Shown in pieces: positions 1 through 9,255 of a DNA stretch of 64,000 bases. Each line of letters opens with the position of its first letter. Positions within the stretch are counted from its first letter, which is position 1. Source of the DNA: Mollicutes bacterium (GTDB taxonomy: Bacteria > Bacillota_I > Bacilli_A > RF39 > UBA660); NCBI GenBank assembly GCA_004552445.1, contig SFOJ01000001.1, positions 1-64,000 on the forward strand. The letters are read 5' to 3'. The notes under the pieces are model-generated. The model did no database searches. It worked only from the letters and a program-made list of their open reading frames with translations, and was not told the DNA's origin. Made by a program: the position numbers and the translations under genes.

Positions 1-111
1 TATAACAATAAATCTCCACATTTTTAATCACCTAAATATATTATATAACATTTTTTTCTATTTATAAAGTTTTATGTTTTGAATGTGTAAACAAATGTTT
101 GATTTTTATAT

Positions 112-137
112 AAAATAAAAAAGTTCCTTTCGGAACA
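112..137 (-). terminator. Terminator of tRNA-Glu
   Basis: Read on the minus strand, a GTTCC stem, a GAAA tetraloop and a GGAAC stem are followed directly by a run of T. It lies 10 bases past the CCA end of the tRNA, as expected for a Rho-independent terminator. Confidence 0.85.
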
Positions 138-146
138 TTATTTTCT

Positions 147-222
147 TGGTGACTCATATGGGATTTGAACCCATGAATGTCGCCTTGAGAGGGCGATGTG
201 TTAACCATTTCACCAATGAGCC
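147..222 (-). tRNA. tRNA-Glu (anticodon CTC)
   Basis: The reverse complement folds as a full cloverleaf of 76 nt with an encoded CCA. The acceptor stem is GGCTCAT/ATGAGTC with one G-T pair. The anticodon stem is TCGCC/GGCGA around the loop CTCTCAA, giving anticodon CTC (codon GAG, Glu). The T arm is ATGGG-TTCAAAT-CCCAT. It is transcribed away from spoVAC and has its own terminator. Confidence 0.95.
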
Positions 223-314
223 ATAACAATGTTAATTTTAACATAACTTTATAATTTTGACAATATTTATGCATTTAAAAGTTGTTTTTGGTAACAATAT
301 TTATAGGTGACATA

Positions 315-749
315 ATGAATAATAAAGAATATGATAAGTTAGTTAAGAGTGTTATTGGCAAAGAGAGTACATTTAAAAATGTAATGATTGCTTTTGTAAG
401 TGGTGGTTTTGCAGGTATTATAGCTGAAGTGATGAGTGAATTTTATTTTAAAATATTTGATATATCTTTAAATGATGCTTCATTCTATACTTTTTCTACA
501 TTTATATTTATTGGTTCTTTACTTACGGGAATTGGTGTATTTGATAAGATTCTTAGTGTAGTAAAATGTGGACTTATTGTTCCAGCTACTGGATTTGCAA
601 ATACTATGACGAGTAGTGCAATGGATGCTAAATGTGAAGGATTTATAAAAGGAATAGGTGCATCTATATTTAAACTTACAGGTAGCATTATTTTATATGG
701 TATTATTTTTGGAATAATATTTGGATTTATAAGGAGTGTGATACTATGA
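315..749 (+). CDS. spoVAC: Stage V sporulation protein AC (SpoVAC)
   Basis: A 144-residue integral membrane protein with about four hydrophobic segments and the N-terminal pattern of SpoVAC (a charged Lys-rich start followed by a Gly-rich first helix). SpoVA proteins form the inner-membrane channel that moves Ca-dipicolinate during spore formation and germination. An upstream in-frame ATG at 282 exists, but the ATG at 315 has AGGTGA four bases before it and fits the family start. The stop overlaps the spoVAD start (ATGA), so the two are translationally coupled. The identification rests on the family pattern and on the adjacent spoVAD and spoVAE. Confidence 0.9.
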   Translation: MNNKEYDKLVKSVIGKESTFKNVMIAFVSGGFAGIIAEVMSEFYFKIFDISLNDASFYTFSTFIFIGSLLTGIGVFDKILSVVKCGLIVPATGFANTMTSSAMDAKCEGFIKGIGASIFKLTGSIILYGIIFGIIFGFIRSVIL

Positions 750-1717
750 CATACTATTTTAATAATGTATATATTAATGAAAAGTATTCGCTTCTTTCAT
801 CTACTAAGTTTAAACCTATTGTTGTTTCTAATTCAGATAAGGTAATGGATGACTATTATTTTAATGAAAAAAGTATAGAACTTGCTGAAAGTAAATATCA
901 AGAAACAACAATTAAAGGATTAATGCTAAAAAGTAAAAAAGTTGCTAAAGAAATAAATTTGCTCATTAATAGTGATTTACAAAATCAAGTATTAGCTAGT
1001 AGTTTAGCATCAAGTAAATTTAAAATACCTAGTTGTACAATATATTCTGCTTGTGCATCTTTCATAGAAGGTCTTATTATTGGAGCAAATATAATTGATA
1101 ATAAAAGTACTAATATTATAGTTACTGTTTCTGGACATAATTTAGTAAGTGAAAAACAATTTAGATTTCCAGTTGAATATGGTGCAATTCGTAAAATGGT
1201 TAATACATGTACTTTGAGTGGTAGTATTAGCGTACTTTTAAGTAATGAAAAAAGTAATATAAAACTTGAAAGTGGTACTTTTGGATATGTAACTCAGACT
1301 AATCATAAGGATGCTAATGATATGGGTAGTGCTATGGCACCATCTTGTGCTGAGGTTATACATGATCATTTAGAAAATACTGGAAGAGATTATAAATATT
1401 ATGATTTAATTCTTACTGGTGATTTAGGTGTCTATGGGACTAAGATTATGAAAATGTATTATAAAAAGAAATATAAAGTTGAATTAAATAATGTTGTTGA
1501 TTCAGGGAGTATAATATATGGTGAAGATAATATTTATGCCGGTGGAAGTGGACCTCTGTGCTTGCCAATAACTTTATTTGATTATATTTTGGAAATAAAA
1601 AAATATAAAAAGATATTAGTAGTTGGTACTGGATCGTTACATTCTGTTATAAGTTCTAATCAATGTGTCCCTATGCCTGGAGTGAGTCATGCAGTTAGTT
1701 TGGAGGTGTTAGGTTGA
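746..1717 (+). CDS. spoVAD: Stage V sporulation protein AD (SpoVAD), thiolase fold
   Basis: A 323-residue soluble protein of the SpoVAD family, close to the usual length of about 340. SpoVAD has a thiolase-like fold and binds dipicolinic acid directly, on the outer face of the spore inner membrane. Visible family traits are the central CTIYSACASF segment (about residue 97), the NLVSEKQFRFPVEYG segment (about residue 131) and a Gly-rich C-terminal GTGSLHS (about residue 298). It overlaps spoVAC by four bases and spoVAE by four bases. No truncation is seen. Confidence 0.93.
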   Translation: MTYYFNNVYINEKYSLLSSTKFKPIVVSNSDKVMDDYYFNEKSIELAESKYQETTIKGLMLKSKKVAKEINLLINSDLQNQVLASSLASSKFKIPSCTIYSACASFIEGLIIGANIIDNKSTNIIVTVSGHNLVSEKQFRFPVEYGAIRKMVNTCTLSGSISVLLSNEKSNIKLESGTFGYVTQTNHKDANDMGSAMAPSCAEVIHDHLENTGRDYKYYDLILTGDLGVYGTKIMKMYYKKKYKVELNNVVDSGSIIYGEDNIYAGGSGPLCLPITLFDYILEIKKYKKILVVGTGSLHSVISSNQCVPMPGVSHAVSLEVLG

Positions 1718-2064
1718 CATATATTCTTTCATTTCTATTTTGTGGATTTGTTTGTGCTGTTTCTCAATATGTGTTAGAGAAGACAAAGTTTACGCCGGGA
1801 CACATGAATACAATTTTAGTAATTGTTGGATGTATTTTATCTGGCTTTGGTATTTATGATAAATTATTAGACATTTTTAAAGGTGGAGCAAGTATTCCAA
1901 TTATGAATTTTGGACATTTACTTGTTACTGGTGCTAGTGAAGGGTATCTTGAATATGGATTTATGGGATTATTTAAAGGTATCCTTGTAAATGCATCAGG
2001 TGGTATAAGCCTTGCTATAATTTGTGCTTTTATTATAACATTGATATTTAAAATAAGAGATTAG
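1714..2064 (+). CDS. spoVAE: Stage V sporulation protein AE (SpoVAEb type)
   Basis: A 116-residue membrane protein with three to four helices, matching SpoVAEb. It starts at TTG (1714), inside the end of spoVAD, with GGAGGTG seven bases upstream. With SpoVAC it would form the membrane part of the dipicolinate channel, while SpoVAD is the soluble partner. Only AC, AD and AEb are encoded here. The AA, AB and AF genes of Bacillus are absent from the neighbourhood, which matches the reduced three-gene spoVA form seen in many non-Bacillus spore formers. Confidence 0.88.
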   Translation: MTYILSFLFCGFVCAVSQYVLEKTKFTPGHMNTILVIVGCILSGFGIYDKLLDIFKGGASIPIMNFGHLLVTGASEGYLEYGFMGLFKGILVNASGGISLAIICAFIITLIFKIRD

Positions 2065-2134
2065 TTCTAAATGAATGACATTTCTTATTTTTTTTGGTAT
2101 AATTTTTTTAGAAATAAGAATAAGGGTGATATTG

Positions 2135-3535
2135 ATGAATCCAGAAACTAATAATCAAAGTGTTAATAATGTGTCTGTTCAAGGAAATACTGCGAGTGGT
2201 GTAATAAATAATGTAGCACCATCTCAAGTTGCTCCTGTACAAAGTAATCTACATGCTGCTCCTAGTGCAGTATCTCAAAATACTGTCCAACCACAACCTA
2301 TTGCATCAGCACCAATGCAAACTATAGTACAAACACCAGTTCAAAACACTGCACAATCTGTAATGCAAACGTCAGTACAACCAGTTCAAACGCAACTAGT
2401 TCAAGCACAACAATCTCAAGCACCATCAACACAGCAAACTACTTTAGCTGCACCTTCTAAGGAAGTACAAACTACGATTTCTGGAGCGGTTGAAGGAATG
2501 ACTCAAGTTACTGAGAATGCCAGTGACACACCAGTAGTTCCTGAAACACCAGCAAATACTGATAATGGAATTCGTGAAGAAGTTAAATTAGATACAAGTA
2601 TTGCTATGGAAGGTGTTCCAACAATAAATAATAGTAATGTTTCAGTAGCAGTGCCTACTCATGAACAAAAAGATATTTCTGAAATTTCCAATCAAGCTGT
2701 TATAAATACTCAAAAAAGTAAAACAAGTAATACTATAATAATAGTTTTATTGATTATAATGGCAGGGTGTATATTTTTTATCGATGATATTTTAGGATAT
2801 TTTAATACTAATTTTGCTCCAAGTATTAAAGATAATAAAGAAGAAGAACTTAGTAATAATCTCATTGATGGTTATATTAAACTTGGTGATCCTGTTTCTT
2901 ATATGAAAACAGGGGGAATAAAATTTTATAATTTTTCTCTTAGCGAGACAAATAAGGTAATATTAAGTTTTTTATCAGATAAGAAATTAGATGAAACTTC
3001 TTCTTTAGGATATTATATTGTTTTATATAATAGTGAAAAAGAAATAACTTATAAAGAACTATTTTCTATACCTAAAAAAGTTGAAGCTAATGAAGTTAGT
3101 CAATATAAAATTTCTCTAGATGTAGATGTTTATGAAGATTCAAAATATGCTAAAATAATAAAATATACTGATGAAGAACTTGCAAAAAAATATAAGATTG
3201 TATGTTCTTATAATATTGAAAATAATGATATTAAATTAAATTATCAAAATACTTATGCTTTTGAAAATGATTTATTAGTGTCATATACAATTGTTAAAGA
3301 TTATTCTTTACCGGATAGTGAAACAGAAGATAGTAAAAAATATAAAAATGAATTAGATAATGAAAATTCTAAGATAACTGAAGTTGGTATTAAAACTGAA
3401 TATAATAATAATAAATTAACGTATAGTGTTAATATGAATAAAATACCAGAAGGATTTGTACCTTTATATAAAAATACTGCAACTAAAACAATGATAATTA
3501 AAAAAGAAAAATTAAAGAAATGGGAATGTAAATAA
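2135..3535 (+). CDS. Single-pass membrane protein with Gln/Pro/Ala/Val-rich N-terminus
   Basis: I do not recognise this 466-residue protein. Residues 1 to about 150 are low-complexity and rich in Q, A, P, V, T and S. A hydrophobic segment of about 20 residues follows near residue 200 (IIIVLLIIMAGCIFFI). The remaining 250 residues are polar and mixed strand/helix, with no known motif. By the positive-inside rule the Lys flanking the segment suggests that the C-terminal domain is outside. The ATG at 2135 is preferred to the upstream start at 2075 because AAGGGTG precedes it. The stop codon shares its last base with the scpA start, so it is likely cotranscribed with scpAB. Confidence 0.7.
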   Translation: MNPETNNQSVNNVSVQGNTASGVINNVAPSQVAPVQSNLHAAPSAVSQNTVQPQPIASAPMQTIVQTPVQNTAQSVMQTSVQPVQTQLVQAQQSQAPSTQQTTLAAPSKEVQTTISGAVEGMTQVTENASDTPVVPETPANTDNGIREEVKLDTSIAMEGVPTINNSNVSVAVPTHEQKDISEISNQAVINTQKSKTSNTIIIVLLIIMAGCIFFIDDILGYFNTNFAPSIKDNKEEELSNNLIDGYIKLGDPVSYMKTGGIKFYNFSLSETNKVILSFLSDKKLDETSSLGYYIVLYNSEKEITYKELFSIPKKVEANEVSQYKISLDVDVYEDSKYAKIIKYTDEELAKKYKIVCSYNIENNDIKLNYQNTYAFENDLLVSYTIVKDYSLPDSETEDSKKYKNELDNENSKITEVGIKTEYNNNKLTYSVNMNKIPEGFVPLYKNTATKTMIIKKEKLKKWECK

Positions 3536-4230
3536 TGGATAATTTGTTAATAGGGGATTTTGAAGGTCCACTTGATTTGCTTCTACATCTTATTAAAAAA
3601 TCTAAGATGGAAATATTTGATATTGAAATATCTGAGATAACAAAAGAATACCTAAATTATATAAAAGAAATGACTGATATGAATTTAGATATAGCAAGTG
3701 AATATTTAGTAATGGCTGCTGAATTAATTGAGATGAAAAGTAGAAAATTATTGCCAAATAAAAAAGATGAAGAAGAAAAAGAAGAGGATGAAAATCCTGA
3801 AGTTGAATATAAAAAATATAAAGAAAGTACTGAGGTATTTAGAAATCTCGAAGAAAATAGAGCAAACTATTATACTAAAGCACCTGAATCATTAAAGCAA
3901 TATTCAAGTGAAAAATTAGAAAATGATGGTAGTGTTGGAATATTCGATTTATTAGATGCTTTTCAGAAATTGCTTGAAAGACAAGAGTATAATAAACCTA
4001 AAAATACTAAAATCACTAGAAAAGAGTTGTCAGTTAAAGAAAGAGTTGCTAAAATAAGAGATATTCTTAAAGTTCATAAAAAAATAAACTTTATAGAACT
4101 TTTTGATAATTTTAGTAAACCTTATGTTGTAGTTACATTCTTATCAGTACTAGAAATGGCTAAAAATAGGGAGATAAATATTAAACAAGATAATAATTTT
4201 AGTGATATATACTTAGAAAGAGTTGATTAA
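3535..4230 (+). CDS. scpA: Segregation and condensation protein A (kleisin)
   Basis: A 231-residue ScpA. The N-terminus has the signature FEGPLDLLLHLI (residues 9-20), followed by helices and an acidic middle stretch (residues 77-90). The C-terminal winged-helix part contains FIELF and the VVTFLSVLEMAK segment. ScpA is the kleisin that bridges SMC heads with ScpB in chromosome condensation and segregation. Length is typical (about 240). It overlaps the upstream gene by one base and sits next to scpB, the conserved Firmicutes order. Confidence 0.95.
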   Translation: MDNLLIGDFEGPLDLLLHLIKKSKMEIFDIEISEITKEYLNYIKEMTDMNLDIASEYLVMAAELIEMKSRKLLPNKKDEEEKEEDENPEVEYKKYKESTEVFRNLEENRANYYTKAPESLKQYSSEKLENDGSVGIFDLLDAFQKLLERQEYNKPKNTKITRKELSVKERVAKIRDILKVHKKINFIELFDNFSKPYVVVTFLSVLEMAKNREINIKQDNNFSDIYLERVD

Positions 4231-4231
4231 T

Positions 4232-4792
4232 GTGAATAAAAAAGCAATATTAGAAGGAATATTATTTATAGTAGGTGATGAAGGCGTTACTATAGATGAA
4301 ATTAAAAATATTCTTGAAGTTGATAACGAAGAAATTAAACAAATATTTATGGAACTTAAAAAGGATTATGAGAAACCTGATAGGGGGCTTAGAATATCAT
4401 ATTTAGGCAATAGATTTAAACTGACTACTAAAGAAGAACACAGAGAATATTATGAAAAATTAGTTACTGATACTAAGAGTAGTGGACTTTCTAATGCTGC
4501 TTTAGAAGTACTTGCTGTTATTGCTTATAATGAACCTATAACAAGACTTAAAATAGATGAAATAAGAGGAGTTAATAGTTCTCAAATTGTTAGACGTTTA
4601 CTTGCTCGTGGTTTTATTAAAATATGTGGTAAAGATGACTCTATTGGTAAGCCTAATTTATATAAGACTACTAATGAGTTTTTAGATTACTTTGGACTTT
4701 CTTCTAAAAATGATTTGCCCGAAATAGTTTTTAAAGAACATGAAGAGGATGATAATTCTGATTTATATGAATCTAATTATAAAGAAAGTTAG
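4232..4792 (+). CDS. scpB: Segregation and condensation protein B
   Basis: A 186-residue ScpB with two winged-helix domains. The segments ALEVLAVIAYNEPITR and EIRGVNSSQIVRRLLARGFI (split by a few residues) are family signatures. ScpB dimers bind ScpA in the SMC complex. The start is uncertain: GTG at 4232 has GAAAGAG nine bases upstream and is chosen here. TTG at 4223, which would overlap scpA by eight bases, has almost no spacing to that ribosome site. The C-terminus is acidic and probably disordered. Confidence 0.93.
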   Translation: MNKKAILEGILFIVGDEGVTIDEIKNILEVDNEEIKQIFMELKKDYEKPDRGLRISYLGNRFKLTTKEEHREYYEKLVTDTKSSGLSNAALEVLAVIAYNEPITRLKIDEIRGVNSSQIVRRLLARGFIKICGKDDSIGKPNLYKTTNEFLDYFGLSSKNDLPEIVFKEHEEDDNSDLYESNYKES

Positions 4793-4804
4793 ATTCTTTT
4801 TTTT
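4781..4804 (+). terminator. Weak terminator after scpB
   Basis: AAAGAA and TTCTTT form a short stem around the scpB stop codon, and the T run continues for eight bases. The stem has only one G-C pair per side. The next 240 bases are AT-rich with no gene and no recognisable RNA. Confidence 0.45.
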
Positions 4805-5043
4805 ATAAAAATATAATGAAATCTGAATTTATATAGAAAACTTAATAATTTTTTATGAATTATATTATTAATGTAAATAAAACGATAAATCAAAATGTCT
4901 TAAAAATATGATAAGTTATGAATAACTTTGATATTAAAACTACTAATGTAAGCGTTGATGAACTTAAATAATTTGTAATTAATTATTAAATAGTTTATTG
5001 TTTATGATCATAATATATATTATAATGCTATTAAGGAGAATAT

Positions 5044-6237
5044 ATGAAAAAGAAGATAATAATTATTATTTGTGCTGTTTTAGTAGTTATGTTAATACCA
5101 ATAAAAACTCATCTTAAAGATGGAGGGACTATTCAATATAAAAGTATTCTTTATAAAATTAATAAAGTGCATCGTCTTATTGAAAATGGTTTTGATATAG
5201 GTACTGAAATAGAAATATTAGGATTTAAAGTATTTGATAATGTTGAAAGTGTTTGTGATAAAAAAGTATTAAAAGAAACATTAGGAGTTGAAGTAGTACC
5301 AACACTTAGTGATAAAATAGGTACTGATACTAGTTGGTGTCCAACATTTCAACTTATATGGAACGATTTTAAGAATGAAATAGTAAGAGAAGATATTAAA
5401 TTTGAACAACAATTAGATATTTTAGAAAATTTAAATAAAGGTGAATTTACTACTAATGATATAAGTGATAGCCATTATTATAAAGTGTATGGAAGAAAAA
5501 ATTTAAAATTAAAAAATAAAATAGAAAGTGCTATAAAAGAAAAATTTAATCAAGAGAGTGAAATACTTGATAAATTTGATTGGAGTCCTGATGAACTTGA
5601 TAGTGGTAAGGATGTAATTGATAGATATTTTTTATATAGTATGCTTTATAGAAAATTTGAGTTTAATAAAAAATTTGATACTTTTAATAATAAATTTAAA
5701 GATAAAGAAAATATTAAATATTTTGGTATTGTAAAAGATAATGATGTGATACGTGATCAGATTAAAGTATATTATTATAATAATGAAGAAGATTTTGCAA
5801 TTAAGTTATTAACTAAAAATAGTGATGAAATAATTATTATTAAGAATCCTAGAGGAAATACATTTGATGAAATATATAAAAATATATTAAATAAAAAAGT
5901 TACCGATTTTAAAAGTAATGATAACTTTATGATGCCAGTTATTGATTTTAATGTATTAAGAGAATATGTAGAACTTGAAAATAAAGAAATTAAAACATTA
6001 TATGGAATTTATATGATTGATAAAGCAATTCAAAGTATTAAGTTTTCATTAGATGAAAAGGGTGGGAAAGTTAAGAGTGAAGCAGGTATGGATGTAAAAT
6101 TTGAAACGTCTGTTTTAGAAAATAAGAGTAGATATTTCTATGTTAATGATACATTTGCTTTATTCTTAAAAGAATCTAATAAAGATAAACCATATTTTGC
6201 TCTTAGAGTTGATGATATTAGTAAATTTCAACAATAA
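5044..6237 (+). CDS. Membrane-anchored protein of unknown function
   Basis: A 397-residue protein with a signal-anchor at residues 4-21, followed by a soluble outer domain. Just after the anchor, KDGGTIQYKSILYKINKVHR and a later EIEILGFKVFDNVE recall a short module seen in many uncharacterised Bacillota membrane-anchored proteins; I have no function for it. The rest is Lys/Asp/Asn-rich with no catalytic motif. AAGGAG lies six bases before the ATG and a TATAAT element is about 20 bases upstream. It is monocistronic, closed by a bidirectional terminator. Confidence 0.7.
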   Translation: MKKKIIIIICAVLVVMLIPIKTHLKDGGTIQYKSILYKINKVHRLIENGFDIGTEIEILGFKVFDNVESVCDKKVLKETLGVEVVPTLSDKIGTDTSWCPTFQLIWNDFKNEIVREDIKFEQQLDILENLNKGEFTTNDISDSHYYKVYGRKNLKLKNKIESAIKEKFNQESEILDKFDWSPDELDSGKDVIDRYFLYSMLYRKFEFNKKFDTFNNKFKDKENIKYFGIVKDNDVIRDQIKVYYYNNEEDFAIKLLTKNSDEIIIIKNPRGNTFDEIYKNILNKKVTDFKSNDNFMMPVIDFNVLREYVELENKEIKTLYGIYMIDKAIQSIKFSLDEKGGKVKSEAGMDVKFETSVLENKSRYFYVNDTFALFLKESNKDKPYFALRVDDISKFQQ

Positions 6238-6263
6238 AAACAACTATTTATTTAGTTGTTTTA
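6237..6263. terminator. Bidirectional terminator between convergent genes
   Basis: AAAACAACTA and TAGTTGTTTT form a ten-pair stem around a six-base loop. T runs follow on both strands, so it can stop the gene ending at 6237 and the minus-strand HD gene whose stop codon it overlaps. Confidence 0.85.
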
Positions 6264-6922
6264 TTATTTTTTTGTGTTAATTTTAATGTTTGACTTTCAA
6301 TTTTATTATTTAGTGCGTAATTAGAAACTGCTCTAAAATTTTCATCATATGGGTATGTTTCTTGTCCAAATTTAATCCACATTGATGACCAAGATTCACC
6401 TTTGTGTAATAGTTTACGAACTTTTTCATTTTCAGTTACATTGTTTCCTTCTTGATGATTTAAATCTACACAATGTTCTTGATCATATAATTTACATTGA
6501 ATATCGCATTCTAATTTATCACATTGATATGCGAATATTGCTTCTTTAGTTTCTCTTTTATCAAACTCAAGGAATAACTCTTCTATTATTTTACCATCTA
6601 ATAATCCTCTCAATATATTGTGTACTGCTTCATGTTCTATTTTTTCTTTTTCTTGTTTTGATATTTGAAATTGAGTTAAATCTCCAATAATTGTTTCACC
6701 AAGTTCGTGAACTGCAAGCATGAATATAACTTTTTGTATATCAACGTCATACTTATATTCTGATTTCATTGCTATTGCTAGCATTTGAACTCCAAATATA
6801 TGTTCAGCTATACTTTCTATTCTTTCTCTTTCAACTTTCCAATCTTTCCATCCTGTTCTAATAACATTTTTAAGTTTATTGCAAAGTATGTAATAATTTA
6901 ATACACTTTCTTCTTTTGTCAT
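6248..6922 (-). CDS. HD-domain hydrolase, YfbR/HDDC2-like
   Basis: A 224-residue HD-superfamily protein, probably a nucleotidase or phosphohydrolase. The metal-site pattern is visible: AEHIFG (His 41), VHELGETIIGD (His 72 to Asp 82) and a later Asp near QCDKLECD. This order fits the YfbR/HDDC2 5'-deoxynucleotidase group, but the HD doublet is HE here, so substrate and activity are uncertain. The minus-strand ATG at 6922 has a TAGGAG site upstream. It is convergent with the preceding gene and followed by a shared terminator. Confidence 0.8.
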   Translation of the reverse strand: MTKEESVLNYYILCNKLKNVIRTGWKDWKVERERIESIAEHIFGVQMLAIAMKSEYKYDVDIQKVIFMLAVHELGETIIGDLTQFQISKQEKEKIEHEAVHNILRGLLDGKIIEELFLEFDKRETKEAIFAYQCDKLECDIQCKLYDQEHCVDLNHQEGNNVTENEKVRKLLHKGESWSSMWIKFGQETYPYDENFRAVSNYALNNKIESQTLKLTQKNNKTTK

Positions 6923-7086
6923 ATATACTCCTAATTAATTTTTTATTCTATTGTATTAATTATATTTTGTCAATTAAATTAAACTTTTTATATTGATATT
7001 TTTCTTCTTTATATAATTTAATTAAGTAAAATTTGATAAACTTTATTTTAGGTTTTAAATAATCATTTTATTACTTTTTAAGTATG

Positions 7087-7115
7087 AAAAAAATGTTAAT
7101 TATAATTAACATTTT
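7087..7115 (-). terminator. Terminator downstream of tRNA-Leu
   Basis: A perfect 24-base palindrome at 7091-7114 (half-site AAATGTTAATTA) is followed on the minus strand by a run of seven T. It lies 40 bases beyond the tRNA-Leu 3' end. Confidence 0.75.
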
Positions 7116-7154
7116 ATATATATTTCAAGTCATCTAGTTTGACTAATTTTTCTA

Positions 7155-7241
7155 TGGTGCAAGAGAAGGGAATCGAACCCTCAAGGTATTACTACCGGCA
7201 GATTTTGAGTCTGCTGCGTCTACCAATTCCGCCACACTTGC
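7155..7241 (-). tRNA. tRNA-Leu (anticodon CAA)
   Basis: The reverse complement is an 87-nt class II tRNA with an encoded CCA. The anticodon stem is GCAGA/TCTGC around the loop CTCAAAA, giving anticodon CAA (codon TTG, Leu). It has the long variable arm of leucine tRNAs and a T arm GAGGG-TTCGATT-CCCTT. The acceptor stem GCAAGTG/CTCTTGC carries one T-T mismatch. Confidence 0.95.
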
Positions 7242-7336
7242 ATTACTTATTAAGTATATCATAATAGATAAAAAATAACAAATCTTTTTATTAATTTAAA
7301 AATTATGTTATAATTTATTTAGAATGGATGGTAGTT

Positions 7337-7909
7337 ATGGAAAATAATCAAGAAAATCAAGTAAATAATATTAGTAAAGAAAGTGAAAATTCTAATATTG
7401 AAATAATAGAGTTTTCTAATGATACTAGTGAAAGTAAAGGAATACTTTCAGATAATACTGCTACTACTGAGCCACAAAATGATTTTAGTGATAAAACAAT
7501 AAATGCAGTGAATAAACTAATAAATACTACAGATTATTCTAATTATTATGGAAGTGAAGAAGTAAAACAATATAAAATGTATGCTGTGTTATGTTATATT
7601 CCATTAGTTGTTTTATATTTTAAATATTTTGCAAAGTTAAATAATAAGTCTAAATATATGGCTTTTCATATTAATCAAGGTATTAATATAACATTATTAT
7701 GGATTTTTACATTTATAGTATCTAAAATATTATATGTATTATTTACTAAAAAATATTTAATGAGTGAAGAAACACCTGGATGGGTAAGTTTTATATCATA
7801 TATTTTATATTGTATTTCTATAGTATTAAGTTTAGTTGGAATGTATAGAACTTATAAATCTAAATCACAAAATTTACCAATCATAGGGAAGTATAAATTT
7901 ATTAAATAG
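7337..7909 (+). CDS. DUF4870/Tic20-like membrane protein
   Basis: A 190-residue protein with an acidic Asn/Ser-rich N-terminal tail (residues 1-75) and three hydrophobic helices after it. The motif AVLCYIPLVVLYF followed by KYMAFHINQGIN is typical of DUF4870-type small membrane proteins, in which the FH-x-NQ segment follows the first helix. Function is unknown. The start is set at ATG 7337 because GGATGG precedes it by five bases. The upstream ATG at 7328 overlaps this ribosome site. Confidence 0.75.
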   Translation: MENNQENQVNNISKESENSNIEIIEFSNDTSESKGILSDNTATTEPQNDFSDKTINAVNKLINTTDYSNYYGSEEVKQYKMYAVLCYIPLVVLYFKYFAKLNNKSKYMAFHINQGINITLLWIFTFIVSKILYVLFTKKYLMSEETPGWVSFISYILYCISIVLSLVGMYRTYKSKSQNLPIIGKYKFIK

Positions 7910-7929
7910 CACGTATGTGCTTTTTATTT
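7908..7929 (+). terminator. Terminator overlapping the preceding stop codon
   Basis: AGCAC-GTAT-GTGCT hairpin followed by TTTTATTTT. Confidence 0.8.
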
Positions 7930-7997
7930 TGTAAATAAAATGTAATTTAAATATTAATTATTAAAAATTATGATATTATATAGTAGGAGAGTGATTT

Positions 7998-9191
7998 ATG
8001 AGAGATGTAGGAACAGTTGTTAGAGGAATTAGAACACCTATCATAAAAGAGGGTGATGATCTAGCAAAAGTAGTAGTCGATTCTGTTCTTAATGCAAGTA
8101 AGAGTGAAAATTTTGAACTTGAGGATAAAGATGTTATTGGTATTACTGAAGCAGTAGTTGGTATTAGTGAAGGAAATTTTGCTACACTTGATCAAATAGC
8201 AGCTGACGTTAAAAAGAAATTTAATAATTCAGAACATTTAGGACTTGTTTTTCCAATCTTAAGTAGAAATAGATTTGCTGTATTATTAAGTGCATTTGCT
8301 AGAAGTACTAAAAAGATAACATTATTATCAAGTTATCCTTCTGATGAAGTAGGAAATGATATTCTATTAAGAGAAGATTTGATTAAATATAGAGTTAATC
8401 CTTCAATAGATTTAATTACTGAAAATGAATATAAAGAAAGATTTAGTCATTTTAAACATATATTTACAGGTGTTAATATGTATGAAGTGTATCGTGATTT
8501 AGTATTAAAAGAAGGATGTGAATTTGAGATGATATTCTCAAATAAGCCAGAAGATATTTTAAGATATACTAATGATGTTATTGCTTGTGATATTCACACT
8601 AGAAATGAAACTAAAGCAAGAATAGAAAAAGATGGTGTAGATGCTAAAGTTCTTACACTTAGTGATATATTAAATGAAAGTGTTGATGGTAGTGGATATT
8701 CACCATATGGACTTTTAGGTAGTAATCGTTCTACTGAAGAAAGAGTTAAATTATTCCCTAGAACTGGAAATGTTTTAGTAAATAATGTTCAAAAATTGAT
8801 TAAAGAAAAAACTGGTAAAACAGTTGAAGTTATGGTTTATGGAGATGGAGCATTTAAAGATCCAGTTGGTAAGATTTGGGAACTTGCTGATCCAGTAGTA
8901 AGTCCTGCTTATACAAGTGGATTAGAAGGAAGTCCAAATGAAATAAAACTAAAATATTTTAGTGAAAATAAATTTAAAGATTTAAAGGGTGAAGAACTAA
9001 AACAAGCTATGATAGAAGAAATCAGAACAAAAGATTCTAAGCTTAAAGGTTCAATGGCTACACAAGGTACTACACCAAGACGTTATACAGATTTATTAGG
9101 TAGTTTATGTGATTTAACAAGTGGAAGTGGAGATAAAGGTACTCCAGTTGTGTTAATTCAAAGATATTTCACTAACTATAGTAATGAATAA
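7998..9191 (+). CDS. CofE-like protein (coenzyme F420-0:L-glutamate ligase family)
   Basis: A 397-residue protein of the CofE/F420 gamma-glutamyl ligase superfamily. Visible traits are the N-terminal RGIRTPIIKEGDDL, DVIGITEAVVGISEGN near residue 50, and a C-terminal VMVYGDGAFKDPVGKIWELA segment. No F420 or folate biosynthesis gene is nearby, so the real substrate is unknown. Many Bacillota without F420 carry such a stand-alone member. AGGAGAG lies seven bases before the ATG. It appears monocistronic, with terminators before and after. Confidence 0.8.
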   Translation: MRDVGTVVRGIRTPIIKEGDDLAKVVVDSVLNASKSENFELEDKDVIGITEAVVGISEGNFATLDQIAADVKKKFNNSEHLGLVFPILSRNRFAVLLSAFARSTKKITLLSSYPSDEVGNDILLREDLIKYRVNPSIDLITENEYKERFSHFKHIFTGVNMYEVYRDLVLKEGCEFEMIFSNKPEDILRYTNDVIACDIHTRNETKARIEKDGVDAKVLTLSDILNESVDGSGYSPYGLLGSNRSTEERVKLFPRTGNVLVNNVQKLIKEKTGKTVEVMVYGDGAFKDPVGKIWELADPVVSPAYTSGLEGSPNEIKLKYFSENKFKDLKGEELKQAMIEEIRTKDSKLKGSMATQGTTPRRYTDLLGSLCDLTSGSGDKGTPVVLIQRYFTNYSNE

Positions 9192-9199
9192 TAAATATT

Positions 9200-9229
9200 A
9201 AATAGTTTCTATACTGAAACTATTTTTTT
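9200..9229 (+). terminator. Terminator after the CofE-like gene
   Basis: AAATAGTTTC and GAAACTATTT form a ten-pair stem around a six-base loop, followed by T7. Confidence 0.9.
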
Positions 9230-9255
9230 GTGGTAAAATGATTTTGGTGAATTGT

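Noticed and set aside
62..274. Minus-strand ORF of 70 codons near the window start
   Set aside because: It runs through tRNA-Glu and its terminator; no ribosome site and no protein-like composition.
4793..5043. Possible small RNA or ORF between scpB and the membrane protein gene
   Set aside because: Only AT-rich sequence and a 17-codon frame without a ribosome site; nothing supportable.
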